25,496 nucleotides of DNA from Actinomycetes bacterium. GTDB lineage: Bacteria; Actinomycetota; Acidimicrobiia; Acidimicrobiales; RAAP-2. Numbering within the stretch: position 1 is the first letter of the stretch; each line of letters opens with the position of its first letter. Position numbers and translations under genes: made by a program. A model generated the notes under the pieces. That model was not told where the DNA came from. It did no database searches and worked only from the letters and a program-made list of their open reading frames with translations. Of this stretch, positions 6,918-14,234 are shown one piece after another. The DNA lies in contig JAJYWG010000169.1 of assembly GCA_021791615.1 (NCBI GenBank), positions 1-25,496 of the forward strand. The letters run 5' to 3'.

Positions 6918-8153
6918 CCCCCCGCTGGCCATCGAGTAGGCAGTCTCGGCGTGCTGCGCGAGGTCCAGACCCTCGAACTCCTGCTCGGCCGACACCCGGA
7001 GCCCCATCGTGAGGTCGACGGCCTTCGCGATGAGGAAGGTCATCGCGAAGCAGAACCCGACTGCCACGACCGTGGCCAGGAGCTCCTCTGCGAGGAGGTG
7101 AGCGCCCCCGCCCTCGAACAGTCCGTTGGCCCCCGACGGGTCGATGGCACGCGAGGCGAACAGCCCGAGCAGCACCATGCCGACGATCCCGCCGACGCCG
7201 TGAACGCCGAGCACGTCGAGCGAGTCGTCGTAGCGGAGCTTGAACTTGAGGCGTACGGCCAGGGCACAGACGATGCCGGCGACCGCCCCCACGAGCAGGG
7301 CCGGCATGGGGCCGATGTACCCGGCACACGGGGTGATCGCCACCATGCCGGCGACCGCGCCCGACGCGGCGCCCAAGGTCGTCGCCACCTTTTCCTTCAG
7401 CGATTCGAACAGCAGCCAGCCGAGCAGCCCGGCGGCGGCGGCGAGCTGGGTGTTGACGAAGGCGTGGACGGCGACGTCGTTGGCACCCAGCGCCGAACCG
7501 GCATTGAACCCGAACCATCCGAACCACAGGATCCCCGCGCCGAGGAGGCTGAGGGGCACCGAGTGCGGCGGCATGGGATCGCGTGGCCACCCGCGGCGCC
7601 GACCGAGCACCAAGACGAGGGCCAGCGTGGAAAACCCTGAGTTGATCTCCACCACGGTCCCCCCGGCGAAGTCGAGCACCCCCCTGCGGGCCAGCCAACC
7701 AGTGGGGCTGAACACCCAGTGGGCGAGCGGGACGTACACGAGGACCAGCCAGAGGACGATGAACACGACGAACGCCGGGAACCGGATGCGGTCGACCGCC
7801 CCTCCGCTGATGAGCGCTGCGGTGATCACGGCGAACATCATCTGGAAGACCATCACCGCCAGTGGGGACACCGTGAGCCCGTGGTAGCCGGGCAGGCTGT
7901 GGGCCATGTGCCCGAGCCCCGCCAGGCGCAAGGTCCCGATCAGCCCGCCACCGGCGTCAGGTCCGAACGCAAGACTGAAGGCGAACGTTGCCCAGAGCAC
8001 GGTGACGACCCCGATGCAGATGAAGCTCTGCATCATCACCGCGAGGACACCCTTGGACCGGACCATCCCTCCGTAGAACAGGGCAAGTCCTGGCGTCATG
8101 AACAGGACCAGGGCTGCGCTGACTAGCACCCATGCGGTGTTCCCGGTGCTCAA
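6906..8153 (-). CDS. amt: Amt-family ammonium transporter with Glu at the first twin-His position
   Basis: This 415-residue, 11-helix Amt/Mep channel imports ammonium. Conserved features include Asp161 in DFAGGTVV, the Phe gate (Phe107 and Phe214 in WFGFNAGS), and the pore histidine His318 in VLGVHGVGG. The partner pore histidine (His168 in E. coli AmtB) is replaced by Glu169, read clearly as GAG at 7649-7647. The external-site tryptophan (Trp148 in AmtB) also appears to be Phe here. The start is TTG at 8153, fixed by AAGGAGG 4 bases upstream. No glnK/glnB gene is adjacent. The last three codons and the stop come from a tandem repeat. Confidence 0.95.
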   Translation of the reverse strand: MSTGNTAWVLVSAALVLFMTPGLALFYGGMVRSKGVLAVMMQSFICIGVVTVLWATFAFSLAFGPDAGGGLIGTLRLAGLGHMAHSLPGYHGLTVSPLAVMVFQMMFAVITAALISGGAVDRIRFPAFVVFIVLWLVLVYVPLAHWVFSPTGWLARRGVLDFAGGTVVEINSGFSTLALVLVLGRRRGWPRDPMPPHSVPLSLLGAGILWFGWFGFNAGSALGANDVAVHAFVNTQLAAAAGLLGWLLFESLKEKVATTLGAASGAVAGMVAITPCAGYIGPMPALLVGAVAGIVCALAVRLKFKLRYDDSLDVLGVHGVGGIVGMVLLGLFASRAIDPSGANGLFEGGGAHLLAEELLATVVAVGFCFAMTFLIAKAVDLTMGLRVSAEQEFEGLDLAQHAETAYSMASGGHTV

Positions 8154-8157
8154 CGGG

Positions 8158-8193
8158 CCTCCTTGCCGGTCGGTGGCTCAATGTACGACCGGC
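8158..8193 (-). promoter_or_regulatory. amt leader: ribosome site, inverted repeat and candidate -10 box
   Basis: GCCGGTCG (8165-8172) and CGACCGGC (8186-8193) are perfect 8-bp arms with a 13-base spacer directly upstream of the AAGGAGG ribosome site (8164-8158). The spacer ends with TACATT (minus strand, 8185-8180), a TANNNT -10 candidate. The palindrome could be an operator over the promoter; if transcription starts further upstream, it could instead be a hairpin next to the ribosome site. No GlnR-type box was recognised. Confidence 0.5.
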
Positions 8194-8303
8194 GCCCCGG
8201 GACGGCATGCGCCCAAGGACGGAAGTGCCTCCCCGGGGGACCGGACGATGGGCGCCGACCCTAGCGCGAACCCGGGTGCTTGGAGGTGGACTCGCGGTGA
8301 CCA

Positions 8304-8338
8304 CGGCACCGTGGCGGCATGCGCCGGCCACGGTGCCG
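8304..8338 (-). terminator. Strong hairpin after hsp20, without U-tract
   Basis: CGGCACCGTGGC (8304-8315) and GCCACGGTGCCG (8327-8338) are perfect 12-bp arms with an 11-base loop that can itself pair GGC with GCC. It begins 9 bases after the hsp20 stop on the minus strand. No T-run follows, as is common for actinobacterial terminators. It separates hsp20 from amt, so these are probably independent units. Confidence 0.72.
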
Positions 8339-8347
8339 CTCCTCCCC

Positions 8348-8782
8348 TCAGGCCGAGAGCTGCTGTCGCTCGGAAGAGCCCTTCACTTCGATCCGCCGCG
8401 GCTTGGCGTGGGCCGCCACAGGGATCACGACCGTGAGGACACCGGACTCGTACTCGGCTTCGATCTTCTCGGTGTCCAAATTCGTCCCGAGGAGCACTTG
8501 CCGGCTGAAGGTCCCGTAGGGTCGCTCGGTGATCACCGCCTCTACTCCGTCTGCCGACGGCGGCGTCGGCCGCTCGGCCTTGATGGTGAGGACGTTGTCC
8601 TCGACCGTGAGGTCCACCGTGTCAGGGGCCACTCCTGGAAGGTCCATCCGGATCAGGAACGAATCGTCCTTTCGATAGGCGTCCATAGGCATGGTGAGCG
8701 CCCGGGCCCCGTTCTGGGGTCCCCAGAGCTGCTGGAACAAGCGGTCGACGTCGCGGAACGGATCACTTCGCACGAGTGCCAT
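8348..8782 (-). CDS. hsp20: Small heat-shock protein, Hsp20/alpha-crystallin family
   Basis: This 144-residue ATP-independent holdase binds unfolding proteins under stress. The N-terminal arm (DPFRDVDRLFQQLWG) is followed by the alpha-crystallin domain from about residue 31 (PMDAYRKDDSFLIRMDLPGV) to the conserved ESGVLTVVIP near residue 120. A short tail carries the RRIEVKG segment; the usual IXI dimer-contact motif appears as IEV. The ATG at 8782 is chosen because GGGAGGT lies about 8 bases upstream; a GTG at 8791 overlaps that site. A perfect CIRCE element lies 67 bp upstream, so HrcA repression and heat induction are expected. Confidence 0.95.
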   Translation of the reverse strand: MALVRSDPFRDVDRLFQQLWGPQNGARALTMPMDAYRKDDSFLIRMDLPGVAPDTVDLTVEDNVLTIKAERPTPPSADGVEAVITERPYGTFSRQVLLGTNLDTEKIEAEYESGVLTVVIPVAAHAKPRRIEVKGSSERQQLSA

Positions 8783-8849
8783 GGCTACCACCTCCCTCTC
8801 TCCTCTTCTTGGGTTCCCGGACCACTTTCCTAGGTCCTGTACAGCTAGT

Positions 8850-8876
8850 TTAGCACTCTCTAGTAGAGAGTGCTAA
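8850..8876. promoter_or_regulatory. CIRCE element (HrcA operator)
   Basis: TTAGCACTC-N9-GAGTGCTAA is a perfect match to the CIRCE consensus. It lies between hsp20 (minus strand, 67 bp away) and the sortase gene (plus strand, 122 bp away). HrcA represses transcription from CIRCE and is released on heat shock. The arm bases are the least GC-rich in the area. The remainder of this 216-bp gap contains an AT-rich patch at 8911-8933 of unknown role. Confidence 0.95.
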
Positions 8877-8998
8877 CGCATTCGGACAATTTCCCCCAGC
8901 CGTGCGCCAGAATATGCAATATACTGCAATAAAGATGACGACGGGTGCTGCAGAGACCGGACCTGGAGACGGGCTGACGAGCCCAGGGGGAGCCGAGG

Positions 8999-9952
8999 AT
9001 GACCGGAGGGGGGAACGCGCGGGCGGCCGGGGGGCTGGCCATGGTGCTCGGTGCGGTCGTCCTGCTCTTCGTGGCCTACGAGCTGTGGGGAACCGGCCTG
9101 GCGACGGCTGGCCACCAACGCACCCTGCGCCGCCAGTTCGATTCCGAGCTCTCGAACCGACGCCCGCCGTCCGATGCCGCCAGCACAGGTCGATCGCGAG
9201 GTGGCGCGTCCTCCACGGCACCGGCGACAGAGGGGCTCGCGGTCCCGGCCGTCACGACGCCACCGGCAAACGGGCAGCCGATCGGGGTGATCGACATCCC
9301 GGCTGCCGGCATCGACTACGTCGTCGTCCAAGGGACTGACGAAGCCGACCTCGAGATGGGCCCCGGTCACTACCTGGGCACGGCGATGCCGGGCGACCCT
9401 GGCAACGCGGCCATCGCCGGCCATCGCACGACGTACTTGCACCCCTTCTACAACTTGGGCGCGCTGCGACGCAGCGACGCGATCTACGTGACGACGCTCC
9501 AGGGGCGGTTTCGGTACGACGTGACCCGCACGATGGTCGTCGCACCGACCGACGTCGCGGTCCTGGACCCAACCCCGGTCCCGTCCCTCACCCTCACCAC
9601 GTGCAACCCTCCCTACAGCGCAGCCACCCGCTTGGTGGTGCGGGCGGTGCTCGTGTCCCCGCCGGCGGCCACGCCCGCCGCGGCCGCGCCGGCGCCTGGG
9701 TCCGTGCTGGGGCCGGTGACCGGCGCCGCTCCGCCTGGAAGCACCACCGCCCGCGTCTTGACCGGCGGGAGCAGAGGGTGGGGGCCGGCAGTGTGGTGGG
9801 GCCTCCTGCTGGTCGCCTCCGGGGCAGGAAGTCTTGCGCTCTGGCGCCGTCACCGGCACTGGTGGGTCGGCACCGTGGGCATGCTGGTGCTGCTCGTCTT
9901 GCTGTGGACGTGGTTTGGGGCGCTCAGCCAGGTGCTCCCGCCGAGCTATTGA
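8999..9952 (+). CDS. Class E-type sortase with two extra C-terminal membrane helices
   Basis: Sortases cut a sorting motif on secreted proteins and attach them to the cell wall. This 317-residue protein has an N-terminal signal-anchor (about residues 11-27), a Ser/Thr/Pro-rich linker to about residue 93, and a sortase barrel. The catalytic residues are His142 in AGHRTTY, Cys202 in LTLTTCNP and Arg211 in RLVVRA. HRTTY and TLTTC are typical of class E, which prefers LAXTG-type motifs. Two hydrophobic helices (about 264-282 and 288-306) follow the barrel, so both ends are membrane-bound. The start ATG follows GGGGGAG. No LPXTG/LAXTG substrate gene was found nearby. Confidence 0.92.
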   Translation: MTGGGNARAAGGLAMVLGAVVLLFVAYELWGTGLATAGHQRTLRRQFDSELSNRRPPSDAASTGRSRGGASSTAPATEGLAVPAVTTPPANGQPIGVIDIPAAGIDYVVVQGTDEADLEMGPGHYLGTAMPGDPGNAAIAGHRTTYLHPFYNLGALRRSDAIYVTTLQGRFRYDVTRTMVVAPTDVAVLDPTPVPSLTLTTCNPPYSAATRLVVRAVLVSPPAATPAAAAPAPGSVLGPVTGAAPPGSTTARVLTGGSRGWGPAVWWGLLLVASGAGSLALWRRHRHWWVGTVGMLVLLVLLWTWFGALSQVLPPSY

Positions 9953-9963
9953 AGGTTCGCTGG

Positions 9964-10048
9964 CGGCCGGTCACCGCCAGCAGCCGGTCACCGCCAGCGG
10001 CCGGTCACCGCCAGCGGCCGGTCACCGCCAGCGGCCGGTCACCGCCGG
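9964..10048. repeat. Tandem 17-bp array (5 copies)
   Basis: Five units of CGGCCGGTCACCGCCAG with at most one or two changes run from 9964 to 10048, immediately after the sortase stop. Each unit contains GCGG...CCGC arms that could form a small hairpin, so the array might help terminate transcription. The frame passing through it is an upstream extension of the next gene's frame and lacks a ribosome site. Confidence 0.88.
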
Positions 10049-10095
10049 CAGCCCCGCGGGATCCCTCACCGGGGCACGGCCACTACGGTGGGGAC

Positions 10096-11025
10096 GTGCG
10101 GGTCCGCATCTTCGTCGAGCCTCAGCAGGGCGCCTCCTACGACCAGCTCGCCACCATGGCCGTGCTCGCCGAGGAGCACGGCTTCGACGGGTTCTTTCGT
10201 TCGGACCACTACCTCACGATGGGCGGGGACGGGCTGCCCGGACCGACGGACGCCTGGGTCACGTTGGCCGGGCTGGCTCGCGACACCCACCGCATCCGGC
10301 TGGGGACGCTCGTGACCTCGGCCACGTTCCGGCTCCCCGGACCCCTGGCGATCTCGGTGGCTCAGGTCGATGTCATGAGCGGGGGACGGGTGGAGCTCGG
10401 GATCGGGGCGGGCTGGTACGACGACGAGCACACAGCCTACGGCATTCCCTTCCCGCCGACCAAGGAGCGGTTCGACCGCCTCGAAGAACAGCTCGAGATC
10501 ATCCTCGGGCTGTGGTCCACGCCGGCGGGCGAGCAGTTCACCTACGAGGGACGCCACTACACGTTGCGCGACAGCCCGGCCCTTCCCAAACCGTGCCAAT
10601 CGCCGAGGCCGCCGATCATCATGGGCGGGATCGGGCCGGCACGGACCCCGCGGCTGGCTGCTCGCTTCGCCGACGAGTTCAACGTCCCGTTCCACACCCT
10701 TTCGGACGCCGCCGCCCAGTACGAGCGGGTGCGGCAGGCGTGCACGGACATCGGGCGCGACCCTGCCGGCCTTCGTCTGTCCGCGGCCGTCGTGGTGTGC
10801 TGCGGCTCGTCGGACGCCGAGCTGTCCCGTCGGGCGGCGGCCCTCGGCCGGCCGGTCGGCGCCCTCCGGGCGCAAGGCGCCGCAGGGACCCCGAGCGAAG
10901 TGGCCGCCACCTGCCGCGCCTTCGGCGACGAGGGGGCCGAGACCATGTACCTCCAGGTCTTGGACCTCGAGGACCTGGACCACGTTCGATTGATCGCCGA
11001 CGAGGTACTCCCGCTCCTGGCGTGA
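10096..11025 (+). CDS. LLM-class F420-dependent oxidoreductase
   Basis: This 309-residue luciferase-like monooxygenase-fold enzyme belongs to the actinobacterial F420-using group and resembles the Rv1855c-type subfamily. Visible family segments are EEHGFDGFFRSDHYL near the start, RIRLGTLVTSATFRLPGPLA around residues 70-90, and the VDVMSGGRVELGIGAGWYDDEH signature around residues 93-116, with IIMGGIGPARTP later on. The substrate is unknown. The GTG at 10096 follows GGTGGGGA and excludes a long upstream extension through the tandem array. It is followed 59 bp later by an aldehyde dehydrogenase, probably in one operon. Confidence 0.9.
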   Translation: MRVRIFVEPQQGASYDQLATMAVLAEEHGFDGFFRSDHYLTMGGDGLPGPTDAWVTLAGLARDTHRIRLGTLVTSATFRLPGPLAISVAQVDVMSGGRVELGIGAGWYDDEHTAYGIPFPPTKERFDRLEEQLEIILGLWSTPAGEQFTYEGRHYTLRDSPALPKPCQSPRPPIIMGGIGPARTPRLAARFADEFNVPFHTLSDAAAQYERVRQACTDIGRDPAGLRLSAAVVVCCGSSDAELSRRAAALGRPVGALRAQGAAGTPSEVAATCRAFGDEGAETMYLQVLDLEDLDHVRLIADEVLPLLA

Positions 11026-11084
11026 GCGTGCCGAGTCGATCGCGCAGGGAAGCCGCTCGAGGAGACGACCGAAGGAGGACGCTG

Positions 11085-12872
11085 ATGGCAATTTCGACGA
11101 GGAGAGGGTCGGTCCCGCCGGACCAGAGCGCCTCGGGACCCGACGAGGGTCCTGGTCGGGCCCACGAGAGCGCGCCGTTCGACGCTGCGGCCCTCGACGC
11201 CGCAGTCTCGGAGGTGGCGGCCCGGTCGTCGTCGTGGGCGTCCACGTCCCCTACGGTGCGCGCGACCTTGCTCGACCGGGTCCTGCGGGACACGGTGGCG
11301 GCGTCGGAGGGGTGGCTGGCCGACGCCTGCCGGGCCAAGGGCTTCTCTCCGGGGTCGCCCGAAGCCGCCGAGGAGCTCTTCGCCGGCATCATCACGTTTG
11401 TCCGCATGGTCCGTCTCCTACGCGACTCGCTGCGTGACATCGCTCGCTACGGCCGGCCGCGCTACCCAGGGCCGGTGACCGAGGCGCCCGATGGAGTCGA
11501 CGGCCAGCTCCGGGTCGGGGTATTCCCCACGTCGCGCTCGGACCGGCTGCTGTTCTCCCAGACGGCCGGTGAGGTGTGGATGCCTCCGGGGGTGTCGCGT
11601 ACCGATATCGACGCCGGCCAGGCGCGGGCCTACCGCGATCCCCAAGGGGCGAAAGGTCTCTCGGTGGTCCTCGGCGCGGGCAATGTGGCCAGCCTCGGTC
11701 CGCGCGACGTGCTCTCGAAGCTCTTCGTCGAAGGCCGGGTCGTCGTGCTGAAGGCGAACCCGGTCAACGACTACCTGGTGCCCCACTGGGAGCGTTCGAT
11801 GCGCGCGCTCATCGACGCCGGCGTCCTGCACATCGTACGGGGCGGCGCCGAGGTCGGGGCCTACCTCACGGGCCATCCGAAAGTCGACGAGGTCCACATC
11901 ACCGGCTCGGACAAGACTCACGACGCGATCGTCTTCGGTACCGGGGACGAAGGCGCCCGCAGGAAGGCGGCCGGGGAGCGGATCCTCGACAAGCCGGTCA
12001 CCTGCGAGCTGGGTAACGTCTCGCCGGTCGTGGTCGTGCCGGGCAACTGGAGCGCGGCGGACCTCGTCTACCAAGCCGAGCACGTGGCCACGATGCTCGT
12101 GAACAACGCCGGGTTCAACTGCCTGACCGCTCGGGTTGTCGTCACCCATGCCGGCTGGCCCCAGCGAGAGGCGTTCCTCGGGGCCCTCACCCAAGCGCTC
12201 GCGCGCATCCCGACCCGCCAGGCGTACTACCCGGGAGCAGCCACCCGGCGCGACGCCTTCGTCGAGGCGCACCCCGGCGCCGTGGTCGTCGGTGCCGGTG
12301 GGGACGGAGTGCTCCCGTGGACGCTGGTACGCGGCGTGGATCCCGGGCGGGTGGACGACATCGCCTTCAACGTGGAGGCGTTCTGCGGGTTGACGGCCGA
12401 GACGGCTTTGCCTGCGGCTTCGACGGCGGCGTACGTCGATGCGGCGGTCGAGTTCTGCAACACGGTGCTGTGGGGAACCCTGTCGGCCACCGTGCTGGTC
12501 CATCCCGACACCGAACGAGACCCCGACGTGGGAGCCGCGGTGCGCCGGGCGGTCGCCAGGCTCCGCTACGGCGGGATCGGGGTCAACATCTGGCATGCGA
12601 CGGTGTTCGCTCTGGGGACCACCACCTGGGGGGCGTTCCCAGGGCACCCGGTCACCGACATCCAGTCGGGTACGGGCGTGGTCGGCAATGCCTACATGTT
12701 CGACCGCCCGGAGAAGTCGGTGGTGCGAGGACCGTTCCGGTCGAGGCCCAAGCCCCCGTGGTTCGCCACCCAGGCTCGGCCCCTCCCAGTGATGCGCCGC
12801 CTGCTGGCTTTCGAAGCCGACCCCTCACCGCTGCGCCTGGGGGCGGTGTTGGCTGCAGCGCTGCGCGCGTAG
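11085..12872 (+). CDS. Aldehyde dehydrogenase superfamily protein, long form
   Basis: This 595-residue protein has an NAD(P)-binding aldehyde-dehydrogenase core: VLKANPVN with Lys223, HITGSD (271-276), general base Glu308 in CELGN, and nucleophile Cys346 in NAGFNC. It is about 100 residues longer than typical family members, with a disordered N-terminal 30 residues, a helical N-terminal domain, and an insert around 277-304. A similar long form recurs in actinobacteria without a known substrate. The start ATG follows AAGGAGG with about a 7-base spacer. The upstream LLM oxidoreductase may make or use the same intermediate, which is inferred from proximity only. Confidence 0.87.
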   Translation: MAISTRRGSVPPDQSASGPDEGPGRAHESAPFDAAALDAAVSEVAARSSSWASTSPTVRATLLDRVLRDTVAASEGWLADACRAKGFSPGSPEAAEELFAGIITFVRMVRLLRDSLRDIARYGRPRYPGPVTEAPDGVDGQLRVGVFPTSRSDRLLFSQTAGEVWMPPGVSRTDIDAGQARAYRDPQGAKGLSVVLGAGNVASLGPRDVLSKLFVEGRVVVLKANPVNDYLVPHWERSMRALIDAGVLHIVRGGAEVGAYLTGHPKVDEVHITGSDKTHDAIVFGTGDEGARRKAAGERILDKPVTCELGNVSPVVVVPGNWSAADLVYQAEHVATMLVNNAGFNCLTARVVVTHAGWPQREAFLGALTQALARIPTRQAYYPGAATRRDAFVEAHPGAVVVGAGGDGVLPWTLVRGVDPGRVDDIAFNVEAFCGLTAETALPAASTAAYVDAAVEFCNTVLWGTLSATVLVHPDTERDPDVGAAVRRAVARLRYGGIGVNIWHATVFALGTTTWGAFPGHPVTDIQSGTGVVGNAYMFDRPEKSVVRGPFRSRPKPPWFATQARPLPVMRRLLAFEADPSPLRLGAVLAAALRA

Positions 12873-12901
12873 CGGCTCGCGTCGCGACCGGCAGGCGCGG
12901 G

Positions 12902-14098
12902 TCAGTGCCGTTTCGCGTGCGCCGCGGGCCGGAGGGACGGGGAAAAGAGGACAGCCCGAGCGACCACGTCGTGGCCCACCGCCACACAGCTAGCCGCCGC
13001 CTCGCACACGACCGAGGTGAGCTGCGAGGGGAGGTAGCGGATCGGCGGGACGCTCCACGGCCCGCCGGCCGCGGTGGCAATGACCGCGCCGCCGACCGGC
13101 GCCGGAGGACTCGACCGCGTCCACTCGATCCCGACGGCGACGCACGCGCCGCTTGTGGTGCAGGCGACCGAGAACGGGTCCTCCAGTCCGGTGAGCGAGG
13201 GGAGCAGCGACCAGGTGCGGCCGCCGTCGGCCGACGTCAGCACTTGGCCGTCGGACTGGACGACGTCCGCCGTCGCCGTCGACGCCGTGCCCACCGCGGT
13301 GCAGGCCATCGACGCGGTGCAGGTGACGCCGTGGAGCAGGCCCACCCCGGCCGGCAGGTTGCCCGAGACCCACGATGCCCCGCCGTCGTCGGTGGTGGCG
13401 ACGGCCCCGGCGCCCTGGCCAGCAGCCGTGGCGGTGTAGCCGACGGCGACGCACTCTGTCGCCCCCGAGCAGCTCAGCGATCCCGAGCTCACGAACCCTG
13501 TAGGCAGGTTGCCTCCCCGCTGCCACACCTGCCCGCCGTCGGTGGTCGACGCCGACCAGGCGGCAGGCCCGTCAGAGGCCAGCACCAGGCACTGGTTGGC
13601 CGAAGAGCAGGCCACTGCGGGGACATCCGCCGATCCCGCCGGCGGCCCGACAGGCGGCCAGGTGCTCCCGGCGTTGGTCGTCACGAGGACCGCGCCGATC
13701 GTGGTGGTTCCCGAGTCGACGCTGCCCACCGCCATGCAGGAGGTGGGCCCGGGGCAGGAGATCGCCGAGAGAGAGGTGGGCCCGGACACCGCGAGGTGCT
13801 CGAGCGTCCACGAGGACCCGCCGTCGGAGGTGGCGTCGATCACCGCCGTCGAGGGCGCGGCCGGACTTGTGAGCTGGCCTGCCGGCGGATCGCCCACGGC
13901 CCAGCAGCGCTCGGGCGAGCCGCAGGCCACGGCGGTGAGGGTCGCCGAGCCCGCTGGTGCCGGCGCTCCCACCACACCTATCGCCGGCGCCGATCGCACG
14001 GGCCGCGAGACCTCAGTGACCGAGCGGGTGGCGCAACCCGCAGCCGCGGCTCCGGCACCGACCACGACGACCATGGCCGCGGCCGATCGCAGGATCAC
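12902..14098 (-). CDS. Secreted lipoprotein with seven CX5C/Asp-box repeats (beta-propeller-like)
   Basis: The 398-residue product begins with a hydrophobic signal ending in a lipobox (AAAAGC, Cys22), predicting lipid anchoring outside the membrane. The mature part has seven repeats of about 50 residues. Each holds a CX5C pair usually followed by AVG: Cys 59/65, 115/121, 164/170, 210/216, 260/266, 313/319 and 365/371. Between them, Asp-box-like segments such as TSDGGSSW, TTDGGQVW and TSADGGRTW recur. Seven repeats suggest a seven-bladed propeller with one disulfide per blade; ligand and activity are unknown. The start is taken as GTG at 14098, with ATG at 14074 as the alternative. It is divergent from marP and related in layout to the gene at 22982. 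Confidence 0.82.
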   Translation of the reverse strand: MILRSAAAMVVVVGAGAAAAGCATRSVTEVSRPVRSAPAIGVVGAPAPAGSATLTAVACGSPERCWAVGDPPAGQLTSPAAPSTAVIDATSDGGSSWTLEHLAVSGPTSLSAISCPGPTSCMAVGSVDSGTTTIGAVLVTTNAGSTWPPVGPPAGSADVPAVACSSANQCLVLASDGPAAWSASTTDGGQVWQRGGNLPTGFVSSGSLSCSGATECVAVGYTATAAGQGAGAVATTDDGGASWVSGNLPAGVGLLHGVTCTASMACTAVGTASTATADVVQSDGQVLTSADGGRTWSLLPSLTGLEDPFSVACTTSGACVAVGIEWTRSSPPAPVGGAVIATAAGGPWSVPPIRYLPSQLTSVVCEAAASCVAVGHDVVARAVLFSPSLRPAAHAKRH

Positions 14099-14221
14099 CG
14101 GCTCCGGCAGGGCCGACGCCTTGAGCTCTCAGCATGTCCGCGCCCCACGAGGGGACAACAGTACTGCTGGTCGCAGCCGTGCACGTGCCAGTGGTGACCC
14201 GATGGTGCCAGGAGCTTCGTC

Positions 14222-14234
14222 TACCCTCAGCCCG
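14222..14234 (+). promoter_or_regulatory. Candidate -10 box for leaderless marP
   Basis: TACCCT (14222-14227) fits TANNNT and ends 7 bases before the GTG at 14235. No ribosome site precedes that GTG, which matches a leaderless transcript beginning at the start codon. No clear -35 box is seen. Confidence 0.4.

Noticed and set aside
8911..8933. Promoter for the sortase gene around TATACT (8920-8925)
   Set aside because: TATACT is a good -10 box, but no acceptable -35 box lies 16-18 bases upstream, so it was not called.
9964..10048. Confident intrinsic terminator after the sortase gene
   Set aside because: Each unit can form only a 4-5 bp stem with no U-tract, so it is reported as a repeat with a possible role only.
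9834..11084. Upstream extension of the aldehyde dehydrogenase frame to about 1012 codons
   Set aside because: It would cross the tandem array and overlap the oxidoreductase gene in another frame. The ATG at 11085 has a strong ribosome site.
13509..14201. Upstream extension of the marP frame
   Set aside because: It lies opposite the CX5C lipoprotein gene and adds a low-complexity segment before the first membrane helix.
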